DNA of 64,000 bases from an uncultured Phascolarctobacterium sp. (lineage in GTDB: Bacteria; Bacillota; Negativicutes; Acidaminococcales; Acidaminococcaceae): the NCBI GenBank assembly GCA_900757795.1, contig CAAEPE010000045.1, positions 62,001-126,000 on the forward strand, in the 5' to 3' direction. Each line of letters opens with the position of its first letter. Positions within the stretch are counted from its first letter, which is position 1. Made by a program: the position numbers and the translations under genes. The notes below the pieces were generated by a model that was given only the letters and a program-made list of their open reading frames with translations, was not told the origin of the DNA and did no database searches. Of the stretch, positions 44,722-53,832 are shown in pieces.

Positions 44722-45669
44722 TTAAAGCCTCTTATAATTAGCAAAATGCAGCTTAACGAAATTTCTCAGAGCTTCTTTGCCAAATTTCTCTGCTAAAGTA
44801 CGCGCACAAGCCGTAGCAGCAGCACTACCGCCTTTAGGCAAAGCTAGCTCGCCTGCCTGCTGCGCCAAATCATCCATAGTATGTAAAAAACGCGCTCTTG
44901 CCAATACCGACGCTGCAGCAACCGCTAAATTACTCTCTGCCTTCGGCTGCTGACGCACTATGCAGTTAGGAAAGCGTTTTTGCAGCTGATAAATATTTAC
45001 TTTAGAAGTGGTAAACTGGTCAATCAATGCTTGATGACAATCTGCATGTCGCTCTAACACTTGACTTAAGGCAGCCACATGACCATAACCTAATAGCTGA
45101 TTCAGCTTGCCGCCTTGGGCAGCTACCTGCTCATAACGCAAATTATAAATTTTAGGTTTCAGTTCCAGCACGCTGTAATCGACAACCGTACCTTTAATTA
45201 CATCTTCAAGCTCTAAAATTTTTTTATCAGTAAGCAGTTTGCAATCTTTGACTCCGGCGGCAGCAAGTTTCACAGCAGTAGTATCGTCTACTATTACCGC
45301 TGCCACAACTAAAGAACCAAAAAAGTCACCCTTACCAGATTCGTCACTGCCAGCCCATAGACCTTGAGGAAAAGCAGTTAAAGTATCGGTAACATCATCA
45401 ACAGCATTATTGCTCCATCCTGTAGGCTTCTCGTTATTTCCAACCAGCTCCCTCACTTTAGCTTCTAAAGCGCTGTCGCCGCTAAAAACATAAGTCAGGC
45501 CTTTTTTGCCATTATAAATGTTCAAAATTAACTTAGCTTGAGCAAGCTGCATGACAAATTGGTATCCAAAATTGATATTTTTTTCATGAACTATATCTAA
45601 TACTTGCGAAATATTTTTTCTAGTGCTGTCTAAATATTGCGCAAAAGCGCTGTCCGTTAATTTTGTCAT
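44722..45669 (-). CDS. rnhC: Ribonuclease HIII
   Basis: RNase HIII cuts the RNA strand of RNA-DNA hybrids. The 315-residue protein has an N-terminal substrate-binding domain (about 1-95) and the catalytic domain starting WAGSDESGKGDFFGSLVVAAVIVDD, which holds the DE..G pair of this family in place of RNase HII's motif. AVAAASVLARARFLH and LPKGGSAAATACA follow. It lies two bases after the RND pump gene, an unusual place for it, as it is linked to the envelope genes only by transcription. Confidence 0.94.
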   Translation of the reverse strand: MTKLTDSAFAQYLDSTRKNISQVLDIVHEKNINFGYQFVMQLAQAKLILNIYNGKKGLTYVFSGDSALEAKVRELVGNNEKPTGWSNNAVDDVTDTLTAFPQGLWAGSDESGKGDFFGSLVVAAVIVDDTTAVKLAAAGVKDCKLLTDKKILELEDVIKGTVVDYSVLELKPKIYNLRYEQVAAQGGKLNQLLGYGHVAALSQVLERHADCHQALIDQFTTSKVNIYQLQKRFPNCIVRQQPKAESNLAVAAASVLARARFLHTMDDLAQQAGELALPKGGSAAATACARTLAEKFGKEALRNFVKLHFANYKRL

Positions 45670-45671
45670 TA

Positions 45672-48600
45672 TTAACTATGCTCTCCCCGTTCAACGTAAT
45701 GCTTAGACTTCCAATCCTCAAACAGCAGATAAATCAAGGGTACAACTACCAAAGTCAGCAGCGTAGAAGTAGTAAGACCGCCTACTAAAACTACGCCCAT
45801 GGATTGACGCAGCTCGGCACCTTCACCAATGCCTAAAGCAATAGGCAGCATACCTAAAATAGTAGACAGCGTCGTCATTAAAATTGGGCGTAAACGTAAA
45901 GAGCAGGCTTCTAAAACTGCTTCTTTCAGTTCCATACCATTTTCGCGAGCTTGATTAGCATAGTCCAAAAGCAGGATAGCGTTCTTTGTAACCAAACCTA
46001 ACAACATAATGAAACCAATCATACTCATCATGTTAGCCGTTTGTCCAGCGACCAAAAGTCCCAACACAGCGCCTATCAGCGCAAAAGGCAAGGAAGCCAT
46101 AATAATCAGCGGCTGAGAAAAGCTTTCAAATTGAGCAGCCAAAGTCATATAAACCATAACAACAGCCAAAACCACTGCCTTAGCAATTTCTCTGAAAGAA
46201 CGAGCCATATTATCTGCCTGACCAATCATTTTATAGTTATAGCCTGACGGCATATTCAATTCCGGAATATATTCATCTCTGGCTTTATTGATTAAATCGC
46301 CGGGGGACACACCTACTGCATTGGCATAAACAACAATCTGACGCTGCTTGTCCTCACGTTCGATACGGGTAGGACCGCTGCCGTAACTGATATCGGCAAT
46401 ATCACCTAAACGCACAAAGGTGCCGTTGGCAGAAGAAACGCGCAGATTGCTGACATCGTTAATATCGGTACGCTTGCTCTTATCCAGCTGCAAAATAATA
46501 TCGTAGTCATTATCGCCTACGGTAAAGCTGTTAGAGGTACTCTTACCCATAAATGCCATTTCCACTACTTCGCCTAAAGAAGTAGCGTTAAGTCCTAATT
46601 CACTGGCTTTAGCGTGGTCAAGACGAATGATGATTTCCGGCTCTTCATCAGAATCGGAAATATCAACGTCGGCAGCGCCAGGTGTATTACGCAGCTTATC
46701 TGCTAAGTCTAATGCATATTGCTTTAACTCTTTAATATTGCTGCCGCGCAGACCTATCTGCACAGGACGGCTATCTCCGCGACCGCCGCCTTGGTTAGAA
46801 ACAACGGCAACCTTTAAGCCTTCCACATTACGAAAATGCGCACGCAGCTCGTCCATAATCTGCTGCATAGAACGCTTGCGTTCCTCAATAGGCTTTAAAC
46901 GGATATCCAATGAGCCTTGGTTTACAGGATTACGCCCATTACCAATGTTCAAAGCAACAATGTTTACTTCGGGCAAACCGGAAACATATTCCTGCATAGG
47001 TTTAGCTAATTCTACTGTTTTATACAAACTGGTACCGTAAGGCGCTTTAAAATTTACGCTAAATTCGCCGGAATCATAGGTCGGCTGAAATTCCGTACCC
47101 AAAAAAGGCAGCAGCAGCAAATTGATGCCTAAGGACAAAACGCAGATAGAAACAACCTTTTTAGGCCGCTCTAAACACCACGCCATCAGAGAATTATACA
47201 TTTGGCGCACGCTTTGAAAACCGTTTTCAAAAGCGTCCAAGCAATGTTGTAAATATTTATTGCGGCTTTTAGCGCTTTCTTCTTCCGTTTCTACCTTAAT
47301 CCAATAAGCAGAAACCATAGGCGTCAGCGTAAAAGCTACTAACGTAGAAAAAGCAATGGCAAAGGCTACGGTCAAGCCAAACTGTTTGAAAAATTGGCCG
47401 ATAATTTCACCCATATTGCCAACAGGCACGAATACGGCAAACATTACGCAAGAGGTAGCCAATATTGCCAGCGTCAACTCCTCGGTGGCTTTGCGGGCGG
47501 CCACAAAAGGCGTTTCACCCATTTCTATATGACGGAATATATTTTCGATAACTACAATAGCGTCGTCTATAAGCATACCAATAGCTAAGGACAGCGCCAT
47601 CAATGACATATTATTCAAGGTAAAGTCCATTACCTTCATCATAAAGAACGTAGAAATAACTGCCGTAGGAATACACAAGCCGCCTACAATAGTAGCGCGG
47701 AAATTGCGCAAAAACATATAGGTAATCAGCAATGCTAAAAAGCCGCCAAACAAAATGGTATTCCATACATCGGCAATATTATCACGAATATATTTCGACT
47801 GGTCACGCACCTTCTCCACTTTAATATCAGGAGGCAGATTACTTTTCTGCAAAATTGCCATTTTGGCATTAACATTATCAGTTACATTTACCGTGTTGGT
47901 TTTAGATTGCTTACGCACAAAGGCCAAAACACTAGGCTCGCCATTAGCGCTGGCAAAGGTATCCTCATCCTCCCAATCATCTAAAACATCTGCTACATCA
48001 CTGATATACACAGGCCGACCATTATAATTGGCTACTACCACCTGACGAATATCGTCTACAGTGTTATATTTACCAACAGTGCGGACAGTCAGCTCCATGT
48101 CCTTATTTCGTGCTTTACCACCAGGAGTATTATAGTTGTTTTTATTGATAATGTCTTTAACTGTTTGATATGAAATGCCATATTCAGCAAGCTTTTGCGG
48201 CTGTAAAACAATGCGTATAGCACGCTGGCTGGCGCCTAAAACCGTTACCTCGGATACGCCGTCCACCATTTGCAACTCGTCCTTGATATTATCTTCGATA
48301 ATGCGGCGGATTTCACCGCGGCTGCGAGAAGCAGAGGAAAATGTATATGCCACAATAGCGCGGGCATTCAAATCAACTGTCTGTGTCACAGGCTCGTCAA
48401 TATCATCAGGCAACGCACGTCGCACGCTGGAAACCTTTTCACGTACTTCACTGGCTTTAACCTGGGGATCAACGCCTAAATTAAATTCCAAAACCGTTTC
48501 ACTGTAACCCTCTAAAACCGTAGATGAGAGAGTTTTGATGCCGGATACCTGGCTGACGCGGTTCTCGATAGGCTTGGTAATCAGAGTTTCCATTTCCTCC

Positions 48601-48761
48601 GGAGAAGCGCCGTCATAGGTAACGCGCACGCTGACAATCGGCAAATCAACGTCAGGATTTAAATCTACGCCAATCTCCGGATAACAGCGAATACCAAATA
48701 CTACCAACAGTAAAACGAACATGGTGGTAAATACAGGCCGTTTAATAAATGTACCTATCAT
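45672..48761 (-). CDS. RND efflux transporter, AcrB family
   Basis: A 1029-residue inner-membrane proton-driven pump. It has the normal start MIGTFIKRPVFTTMFVLLLVVFGI, two sets of membrane helices around large periplasmic domains, and the helix-4 motif LAIGMLIDDAIVVIENIFRH with the proton-relay Asp pair. GFIMLLGLVTKNAILLLDYANQARENG closes the second half. The length matches the hydrophobe/amphiphile efflux group. The adaptor gene lies two bases upstream; there is no outer-membrane channel gene beside them. Substrates unknown. It supports a two-membrane envelope. Confidence 0.95.
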   Translation of the reverse strand: MIGTFIKRPVFTTMFVLLLVVFGIRCYPEIGVDLNPDVDLPIVSVRVTYDGASPEEMETLITKPIENRVSQVSGIKTLSSTVLEGYSETVLEFNLGVDPQVKASEVREKVSSVRRALPDDIDEPVTQTVDLNARAIVAYTFSSASRSRGEIRRIIEDNIKDELQMVDGVSEVTVLGASQRAIRIVLQPQKLAEYGISYQTVKDIINKNNYNTPGGKARNKDMELTVRTVGKYNTVDDIRQVVVANYNGRPVYISDVADVLDDWEDEDTFASANGEPSVLAFVRKQSKTNTVNVTDNVNAKMAILQKSNLPPDIKVEKVRDQSKYIRDNIADVWNTILFGGFLALLITYMFLRNFRATIVGGLCIPTAVISTFFMMKVMDFTLNNMSLMALSLAIGMLIDDAIVVIENIFRHIEMGETPFVAARKATEELTLAILATSCVMFAVFVPVGNMGEIIGQFFKQFGLTVAFAIAFSTLVAFTLTPMVSAYWIKVETEEESAKSRNKYLQHCLDAFENGFQSVRQMYNSLMAWCLERPKKVVSICVLSLGINLLLLPFLGTEFQPTYDSGEFSVNFKAPYGTSLYKTVELAKPMQEYVSGLPEVNIVALNIGNGRNPVNQGSLDIRLKPIEERKRSMQQIMDELRAHFRNVEGLKVAVVSNQGGGRGDSRPVQIGLRGSNIKELKQYALDLADKLRNTPGAADVDISDSDEEPEIIIRLDHAKASELGLNATSLGEVVEMAFMGKSTSNSFTVGDNDYDIILQLDKSKRTDINDVSNLRVSSANGTFVRLGDIADISYGSGPTRIEREDKQRQIVVYANAVGVSPGDLINKARDEYIPELNMPSGYNYKMIGQADNMARSFREIAKAVVLAVVMVYMTLAAQFESFSQPLIIMASLPFALIGAVLGLLVAGQTANMMSMIGFIMLLGLVTKNAILLLDYANQARENGMELKEAVLEACSLRLRPILMTTLSTILGMLPIALGIGEGAELRQSMGVVLVGGLTTSTLLTLVVVPLIYLLFEDWKSKHYVERGEHS

Positions 48762-48763
48762 AA

Positions 48764-49882
48764 TTACTTACCAGCCTTTTCCAGTTTTATTTTACTGCCT
48801 TCACGCAGCTTGTTTTGGCCTTCGATAACAATAACATCCTGCTCGCTTAGACCGTTGAGCACTTCAGCAATTTTATCGTCTGTATAACCAATATTCAAAA
48901 CTCGGCGCTGTATAACCCCTTCCTCATCAGCAATAAAAACAGTCTGCTGGTCGTCACGCATAACAATAGCGTGAGCAGGAATCGTCAGCACATTTTGCTT
49001 GGGCAGAGCAGTCAAAAATACATTGGCATAAATACCTGCCAAAAGTCCCCGACTGTTATCAACACTTACCTCCGCAGCGAAGGTATGGGAAGGTAAATCC
49101 GCCACAGGAGCAATACGAGTGATTTTACCTACAAGATTTTTATCGGGATAAGCAGGCAGCTTAATCTGTGCTTCGTTGCCTACGCTGACACCAAAAACCT
49201 GTCCTTCAGGAATGTGAATCACGGTTTTAAGCGTACTAATATCAGCCACTGCAAAAATCGCCGTGCCGGCTTTAGCATAATAGCCTTCCTGATAATAACG
49301 TTTAGCAACAATACCGTCAGCAGGAGCTGTTAAAACCGTAGCATCGGATTTAGATTCCATGCCCTGCAAATTACCACGGGCAGCTTCAAGCTTAGCCGCT
49401 GCATTGTCACGGGCAAAACGGTAATTATCCACTACCTGCTCAGATACAGCGCCGGAAGCATACAATTTTTCGTAACGTGCCAATTCAGTTTCAGCTTTGC
49501 GCAGATTAACTTGTGCGTCAAGAAACGCGCCGCGAGCGTTCAATAAATCCGCATTGGTATCTACTTGCTCTAAAATAGCCAGCACTTGTCCCTTAACAAC
49601 GGCATCACCCTCTTGCACGTAAACCTTTTCCAAACGACCGTCCACTTTAGCAGCTACCTGTGCCTGCCATTCAGGATCCAAACTACCGCTGAAGCTCATT
49701 TGCGGAATAATAGTTTGACGCGTAGCATGTCCCGTTGTAACAGCAATAGACGTAGTGCGCGACATTCTCTCTGCTCTGACTTTATCATTTTGAATATTAC
49801 TATAAATACGATAAGCAATGATTAGGCAAATAGCAATTAAAATACCTAAAACTATGCGTACTTTATGATTTTGTAGATTCAT
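48764..49882 (-). CDS. RND efflux periplasmic adaptor subunit
   Basis: A 372-residue membrane-fusion protein with an N-terminal membrane anchor (VRIVLGILIAICLIIAYRIY), a lipoyl-like half (AKVDGRLEKVYVQEGDAVVKGQVLAIL), an alpha-hairpin, the second lipoyl half (LTAPADGIVAKRYYQEG), and a beta-barrel domain (AAEVSVDNSRGLLAGIYANV). It links the pump to an outer-membrane channel. It has no lipobox, so it stays by its helix. First gene of a probable eight-gene transcription unit with a promoter at 49957. Confidence 0.94.
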   Translation of the reverse strand: MNLQNHKVRIVLGILIAICLIIAYRIYSNIQNDKVRAERMSRTTSIAVTTGHATRQTIIPQMSFSGSLDPEWQAQVAAKVDGRLEKVYVQEGDAVVKGQVLAILEQVDTNADLLNARGAFLDAQVNLRKAETELARYEKLYASGAVSEQVVDNYRFARDNAAAKLEAARGNLQGMESKSDATVLTAPADGIVAKRYYQEGYYAKAGTAIFAVADISTLKTVIHIPEGQVFGVSVGNEAQIKLPAYPDKNLVGKITRIAPVADLPSHTFAAEVSVDNSRGLLAGIYANVFLTALPKQNVLTIPAHAIVMRDDQQTVFIADEEGVIQRRVLNIGYTDDKIAEVLNGLSEQDVIVIEGQNKLREGSKIKLEKAGK

Positions 49883-49956
49883 GTTGTTACTCCTTCTGCA
49901 CTGTTACGAAAATCTAAATTCTTAACATCTTAATAACATATAAATATACATTTCAT

Positions 49957-49986
49957 ATTATACAGCGAAAACGCAGTTATGCGCAA
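49957..49986 (-). promoter_or_regulatory. Promoter of the RND-envelope operon
   Basis: TTGCGC (49981-49986) and a perfect TATAAT (49957-49962) are 18 bp apart, 75 bases before the adaptor start. No terminator is seen from here to 39471. Confidence 0.65.
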
Positions 49987-50023
49987 GCAAAAGCTAACTC
50001 CTATCTTCGATATTTTTGTTTGC

Positions 50024-50054
50024 AGAAAAAAACGCAGGCCATAAGACCTGCGTT
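50024..50054 (-). terminator. Intrinsic terminator of the tRNA
   Basis: AACGCAGG/CCTGCGTT is a perfect 8-bp stem with an 8-base loop followed by TTTTTTC, 30 bases past the tRNA 3' end. Confidence 0.9.
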
Positions 50055-50083
50055 AAAAGCTTATATTATATTTCATTTTGAAT

Positions 50084-50158
50084 TGGTGGGCCCAGTAGGG
50101 TTCGAACCTACGACCAGCCGGTTATGAGCCGGCGGCTCTACCACTGAGCTATAGGCCC
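50084..50158 (-). tRNA. tRNA with CAU anticodon, probably tRNA-Ile2
   Basis: The 75-nt gene folds fully: acceptor GGGCCTA/TGGGCCC, D arm GCTC/GAGC, anticodon arm GCCGG/CCGGC with loop CTCATAA, T arm GTAGG/CCTAC, and an encoded CCA. The CAU anticodon could be Met or lysidine-modified Ile2. The C4-G69 and C5-G68 pairs in the acceptor stem match the TilS determinants of Ile2, unlike elongator Met. Initiator Met is ruled out by the paired first position (G1-C72). Confidence 0.93.
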
Positions 50159-50180
50159 ACTAAAGCAACTCAACAGTAAT

Positions 50181-50209
50181 ATCTTATTATAAAAATCATA
50201 ACATGTCAA
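50181..50209 (-). promoter_or_regulatory. tRNA promoter
   Basis: A perfect TTGACA (50204-50209) and TAAGAT (50181-50186) are 17 bp apart, 22 bases before the tRNA. It lies next to the rpoD stop. Confidence 0.75.
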
Positions 50210-50212
50210 TAG

Positions 50213-51817
50213 TTATTCCAAAAAGTCTTTTAGCTTTTTGCTACGGCTGGGATGACGCAATTTGCGCAAAGCTTTAGCTTCGATTTGACGAATACGTTCA
50301 CGGGTTACACCAAAATGCTGGCCTACCTCTTCCAACGTACGACTGCGGCCATCTTCCAAACCAAAGCGCAGCTCTAACACGCGTTTTTCACGCATAGTCA
50401 AGGTTTCCAAAACCTCCTCAAGCTGTTCACGCAGCAAAGTAAAGGAAGCAGCATCCGCAGGTGCAGGCGCGTCATGATCTTCAATAAAATCGCCAAGATG
50501 GGAATCTTCTTCTTCACCTATAGGCGTTTCCAAAGAAACAGGCTCTTGGGCAATTTTCATAATCTCACGCACTCTATCAACAGTGGTATCCATTTCTTTA
50601 GCAATTTCCTGCGGCAGCGGTTCGCGTCCCAACTCTTGCAAAAGCTGACGTGATACGCGAATGAGCTTGTTAATTGTTTCAACCATGTGTACAGGAATAC
50701 GAATTGTACGTGCTTGGTCAGCAATGGCACGGGTAATTGCTTGACGAATCCACCATGTTGCATAGGTACTGAACTTAAAGCCCTTATTATAATCAAATTT
50801 TTCTACTGCTTTAATCAAGCCTAAATTGCCTTCTTGAATCAAATCCAAGAACAGCATACCACGACCTACATAACGCTTAGCAATGCTTACAACTAAACGC
50901 AGATTTGCCTCAGACAGACATTTTTTAGCATCATTTCCCTGTTGGCGCACAGCCTTCAACAGTTTAGCAAAATCCTCTTCCAGATCCAAATACTGCTCTG
51001 TTATTGCAGCGCTCTTTTCCCGTCCGTTGCTTAAGCGGCTTTTAACTTCCTCTAAAAGGGTTTTCAATTGGTAAAGATTATGTACATCCTTATCACTGGT
51101 AGGACGCTGAATAACCAAACGGTCACATTCCGAGATTAAGCATTTTTGCTCCGCCATCAAACGCTGCAAATGCAGCCTTTCGTCGCGAGTAAACTCAAAA
51201 ATAAGTTCTTCATAATCTTCAATCTTATAGGGATTACCCTCTTCTTGACGATTCTTAATCATAGCTAAAACCTTAAATACGGAACGCATATTTGTCATAT
51301 GCCATTCATCATGCAAATAATTTTTGATTTTAGCAACTAATTTTTCAGTATCGTCAGTACCGCTGAAAACAGGTACATCTAAAGCAATCATTTTGCCGCG
51401 CAAAAGACGTTCAGCCTGACGACCTTTATCCATGCGCTTCGCCAGCTTAATCTCATCCTCGCCTACCAGCAGAGGTACACGGCCAATTTCTTTCAAATAC
51501 ATACGCACCGGATCATCAATGCTGATGCCCTCCGGCACAGTTAAATTAGCTAGCTCTGCTTCGGAAATATCTTCATTTTCGTTAGCCTCATCATTATCGA
51601 CAACCGGTAAAATATCGTCTGCCGAAATAGTGTCCTCAACAACCTCTATCCCTTTTTGGCTAAGTATCTCACAAAGCTGGATTGTTTCATCTGGAGACAA
51701 ATCCATAGCGCTAACAGCATTATTTATTTCACTATAAGTGAGAACACCATTATGAGCTTTACCCTTTTGTAGCAACTCATCAATTTGTTCCTGTGTTAAC
51801 TGTCCATTATTTTCCAT
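50213..51817 (-). CDS. rpoD: Primary sigma factor RpoD (SigA)
   Basis: The housekeeping sigma factor. The 534-residue protein has an N-terminal region 1.1 (LTQEQIDELLQKGKAHNGVLTYSEI), region 1.2 (DPVRMYLKEIGRVPLLVGEDE), region 2 with LIQEGNLGLIKAVEKFDYNKG and YATWWIRQAITRAIADQART, and region 4 with the helix-turn-helix TLEEVGQHFGVTRERIRQIEAKALRKL. I chose the ATG at 51815-51817, behind GGAGGG; the longer frame to 51880 overlaps dnaG. It follows dnaG by 34 bases, the usual macromolecular synthesis order. Confidence 0.97.
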   Translation of the reverse strand: MENNGQLTQEQIDELLQKGKAHNGVLTYSEINNAVSAMDLSPDETIQLCEILSQKGIEVVEDTISADDILPVVDNDEANENEDISEAELANLTVPEGISIDDPVRMYLKEIGRVPLLVGEDEIKLAKRMDKGRQAERLLRGKMIALDVPVFSGTDDTEKLVAKIKNYLHDEWHMTNMRSVFKVLAMIKNRQEEGNPYKIEDYEELIFEFTRDERLHLQRLMAEQKCLISECDRLVIQRPTSDKDVHNLYQLKTLLEEVKSRLSNGREKSAAITEQYLDLEEDFAKLLKAVRQQGNDAKKCLSEANLRLVVSIAKRYVGRGMLFLDLIQEGNLGLIKAVEKFDYNKGFKFSTYATWWIRQAITRAIADQARTIRIPVHMVETINKLIRVSRQLLQELGREPLPQEIAKEMDTTVDRVREIMKIAQEPVSLETPIGEEEDSHLGDFIEDHDAPAPADAASFTLLREQLEEVLETLTMREKRVLELRFGLEDGRSRTLEEVGQHFGVTRERIRQIEAKALRKLRHPSRSKKLKDFLE

Positions 51818-51851
51818 GGTGTTCCCTCCCTCCGTATTATTCAATAGATTT

Positions 51852-53630
51852 TCACTTTCCATAGAGCTTTTTGATTTCATCCTTTATCCTTTGTGTCTCC
51901 ATTAGCTCATGCAAAAAACGTTCATCTGCCAACCTTTCGTATTCATCTGCCAGCAAACGATGTTTTTCATATTCCTGCTCTAAAAATTCACGCTGCAGCT
52001 GACGCAAGCAATCATCTACAAACTTTTCTTCATCCCCTTGCGGAAGCTCCTTTGTCCTAATGCCTGCCAAAACAGACTGCGCCGTAGCATCTAAAGCATC
52101 ATTTAATTTATCAACAGTAAAAGCGTTTTCTGCCTGCAAATTTGTTAAATGCTGGTATATTTGTGCTAAGACAGTATCAGTCCATCCTATTTTATCAACT
52201 ATCTCTTGACATTTTACTGTGAGCCAAGGATATTCTAAAAGCACAGCCAATAGCTGCTGCTCTGCCTGACAGCCAACATTTGCAGCTTTAACAGGAGTGA
52301 TTGGCACATATCCGCTTTCGCTGCCAGCTCTATTCTTTCTTGCTGCCTTACGATATTCCTCTACAATAAGTCCCTCGTCAATAGTCAGCCTTTGTGCGAG
52401 CCTGCGAATATGCTCTGCCGCCTCAATTTCGCTTTTACATTCTAATAGGAATGGTAGTATATTCGACACGGCGTCGACTTTTCCTGCTAAATTGGTCACA
52501 TCATTTTGTAAAATTGTTTCTTCAATTTGAAAATCAATACCATTTTGTGCCACTGCGATGACCTGCAGAAAAGCATTCTTGCCATGAATACGAACATATT
52601 CGTCAGGATCTTTACCTTCAGGCACACCTGCAATGCGCACCTTTAAACCAGCTTCTCTGGCAATGCTTGCTGCTCTTACAGAAGCTCTGCGCCCCGCACT
52701 GTCGCTGTCATAGCAAAAAACAACTTCGTCGGCAGCACGCTTCAAAACTTTAGCCTGCTCCTGTGCAAAGGCAGTTCCCATAGACGCCACAACATTTTCG
52801 ATACCTGCCGCATGCAGGCTAATAGCATCCATATAACCTTCTACCACAATCGCCTGCCTGCTGGCGCGAATAGCTTTCAAAGCTACATCCATAGCAAATA
52901 AAATGCGTCGCTTATTAAACCATTCTGTTTCAGCAGTGTTTAAATATTTAGGCGTGCTGCTATCAAGTACACGTCCGCCAAACCCCACTATACGTCCTTT
53001 AGGATCTTTAATGGGTATCATTACCCTATTCCTAAATTTATCATAAAATTGTGTTTTACCTTTAGCAGTTAACCCTGCTGCCAGCAATTCATTGGGTTGA
53101 TAACCACGCCGTCCCAAATTTGTCAACAAGGCACCAAAGCTGTCTAAAGCATAGCCTATAGAAAAGCTATCAATTATTTTTTGATCAACACCTCGTCCCA
53201 ACAAATAAGACAACGCAGGCTTACCATACTGAGTATTCAAAAGGCAGGCTTGGAAAAATTTTGCCGCTGTTGCATTTATCTCAAAAATGCGTTCTCGTTG
53301 CTTCTCACGCTTCATTTCCAAGGCTGATTTTTGCCGTTCCGGTACCGGAATACCATAACGCCCAGCCAGTAGCTTCATTGCATCTATAAAGGTACAGTTT
53401 TCAATTTTCATGATAAATTTAAAAATATCGCCGCCTTCATGACAGCCGAAGCAGTAAAACATATTCTTGGCGGGATTCACAGCAAAAGACGGAGTTTTTT
53501 CACCATGGAAAGGGCAGCAGCCCCAAAAATTTTGTCCGCGTTTTTTTAGTGGTACATAACCGGAGATAACTTCTACAATATCAGCACTACCGCGCACCTG
53601 CTCTTTAAAGCTTTCAAATTCTCCTTCCAT
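51852..53630 (-). CDS. dnaG: DNA primase
   Basis: DnaG makes RNA primers for replication. The 592-residue protein has an N-terminal zinc-binding domain (CCPFHGEKTPSFAVNPAKNMFYCFGCHEGGD), a Toprim core (VVEGYMDAISLHAAGIENVVASMGTAF and CYDSDSAGRRA), and a C-terminal helicase-binding domain. I chose the ATG at 53628-53630, behind GGAGG; the frame stays open upstream but lacks homology. A copy of the AAAAAAGAGGATTTT motif lies about 55 bases upstream. Followed directly by rpoD. Confidence 0.96.
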   Translation of the reverse strand: MEGEFESFKEQVRGSADIVEVISGYVPLKKRGQNFWGCCPFHGEKTPSFAVNPAKNMFYCFGCHEGGDIFKFIMKIENCTFIDAMKLLAGRYGIPVPERQKSALEMKREKQRERIFEINATAAKFFQACLLNTQYGKPALSYLLGRGVDQKIIDSFSIGYALDSFGALLTNLGRRGYQPNELLAAGLTAKGKTQFYDKFRNRVMIPIKDPKGRIVGFGGRVLDSSTPKYLNTAETEWFNKRRILFAMDVALKAIRASRQAIVVEGYMDAISLHAAGIENVVASMGTAFAQEQAKVLKRAADEVVFCYDSDSAGRRASVRAASIAREAGLKVRIAGVPEGKDPDEYVRIHGKNAFLQVIAVAQNGIDFQIEETILQNDVTNLAGKVDAVSNILPFLLECKSEIEAAEHIRRLAQRLTIDEGLIVEEYRKAARKNRAGSESGYVPITPVKAANVGCQAEQQLLAVLLEYPWLTVKCQEIVDKIGWTDTVLAQIYQHLTNLQAENAFTVDKLNDALDATAQSVLAGIRTKELPQGDEEKFVDDCLRQLQREFLEQEYEKHRLLADEYERLADERFLHELMETQRIKDEIKKLYGK

Positions 53631-53683
53631 TACAACATGCCTCCACTGTGATTTTACACATAACATATATTCAATGCTTAACA

Positions 53684-53704
53684 GCAAAATCCTCTTTTTT
53701 CTTG
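53684..53704 (-). repeat. Copy of the AAAAAAGAGGATTTT motif upstream of dnaG
   Basis: AAAAAAGAGGATTTTGCTG on the minus strand differs by one base from the copy upstream of pnp. Unknown function. Confidence 0.4.
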
Positions 53705-53735
53705 AAAAAAATTTTAAAATCTAAGTGAATTAGAC

Positions 53736-53774
53736 TTGCGATGCTCTTTAAAACGTACTATAATAATTAGTACG
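53736..53774 (+). promoter_or_regulatory. lptA promoter with overlapping operator dyad
   Basis: TTGCGA (53736-53741) and a perfect TATAAT (53759-53764) are 17 bp apart. A perfect 7-bp inverted repeat, CGTACTA and TAGTACG (53754-53760 and 53768-53774), straddles the -10 box and suggests repressor control. Confidence 0.7.
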
Positions 53775-53832
53775 CTAAATTTATATTCACTACAATCTTA
53801 GCTTACTGACTATTTTTAGAGGTAATAAAACA

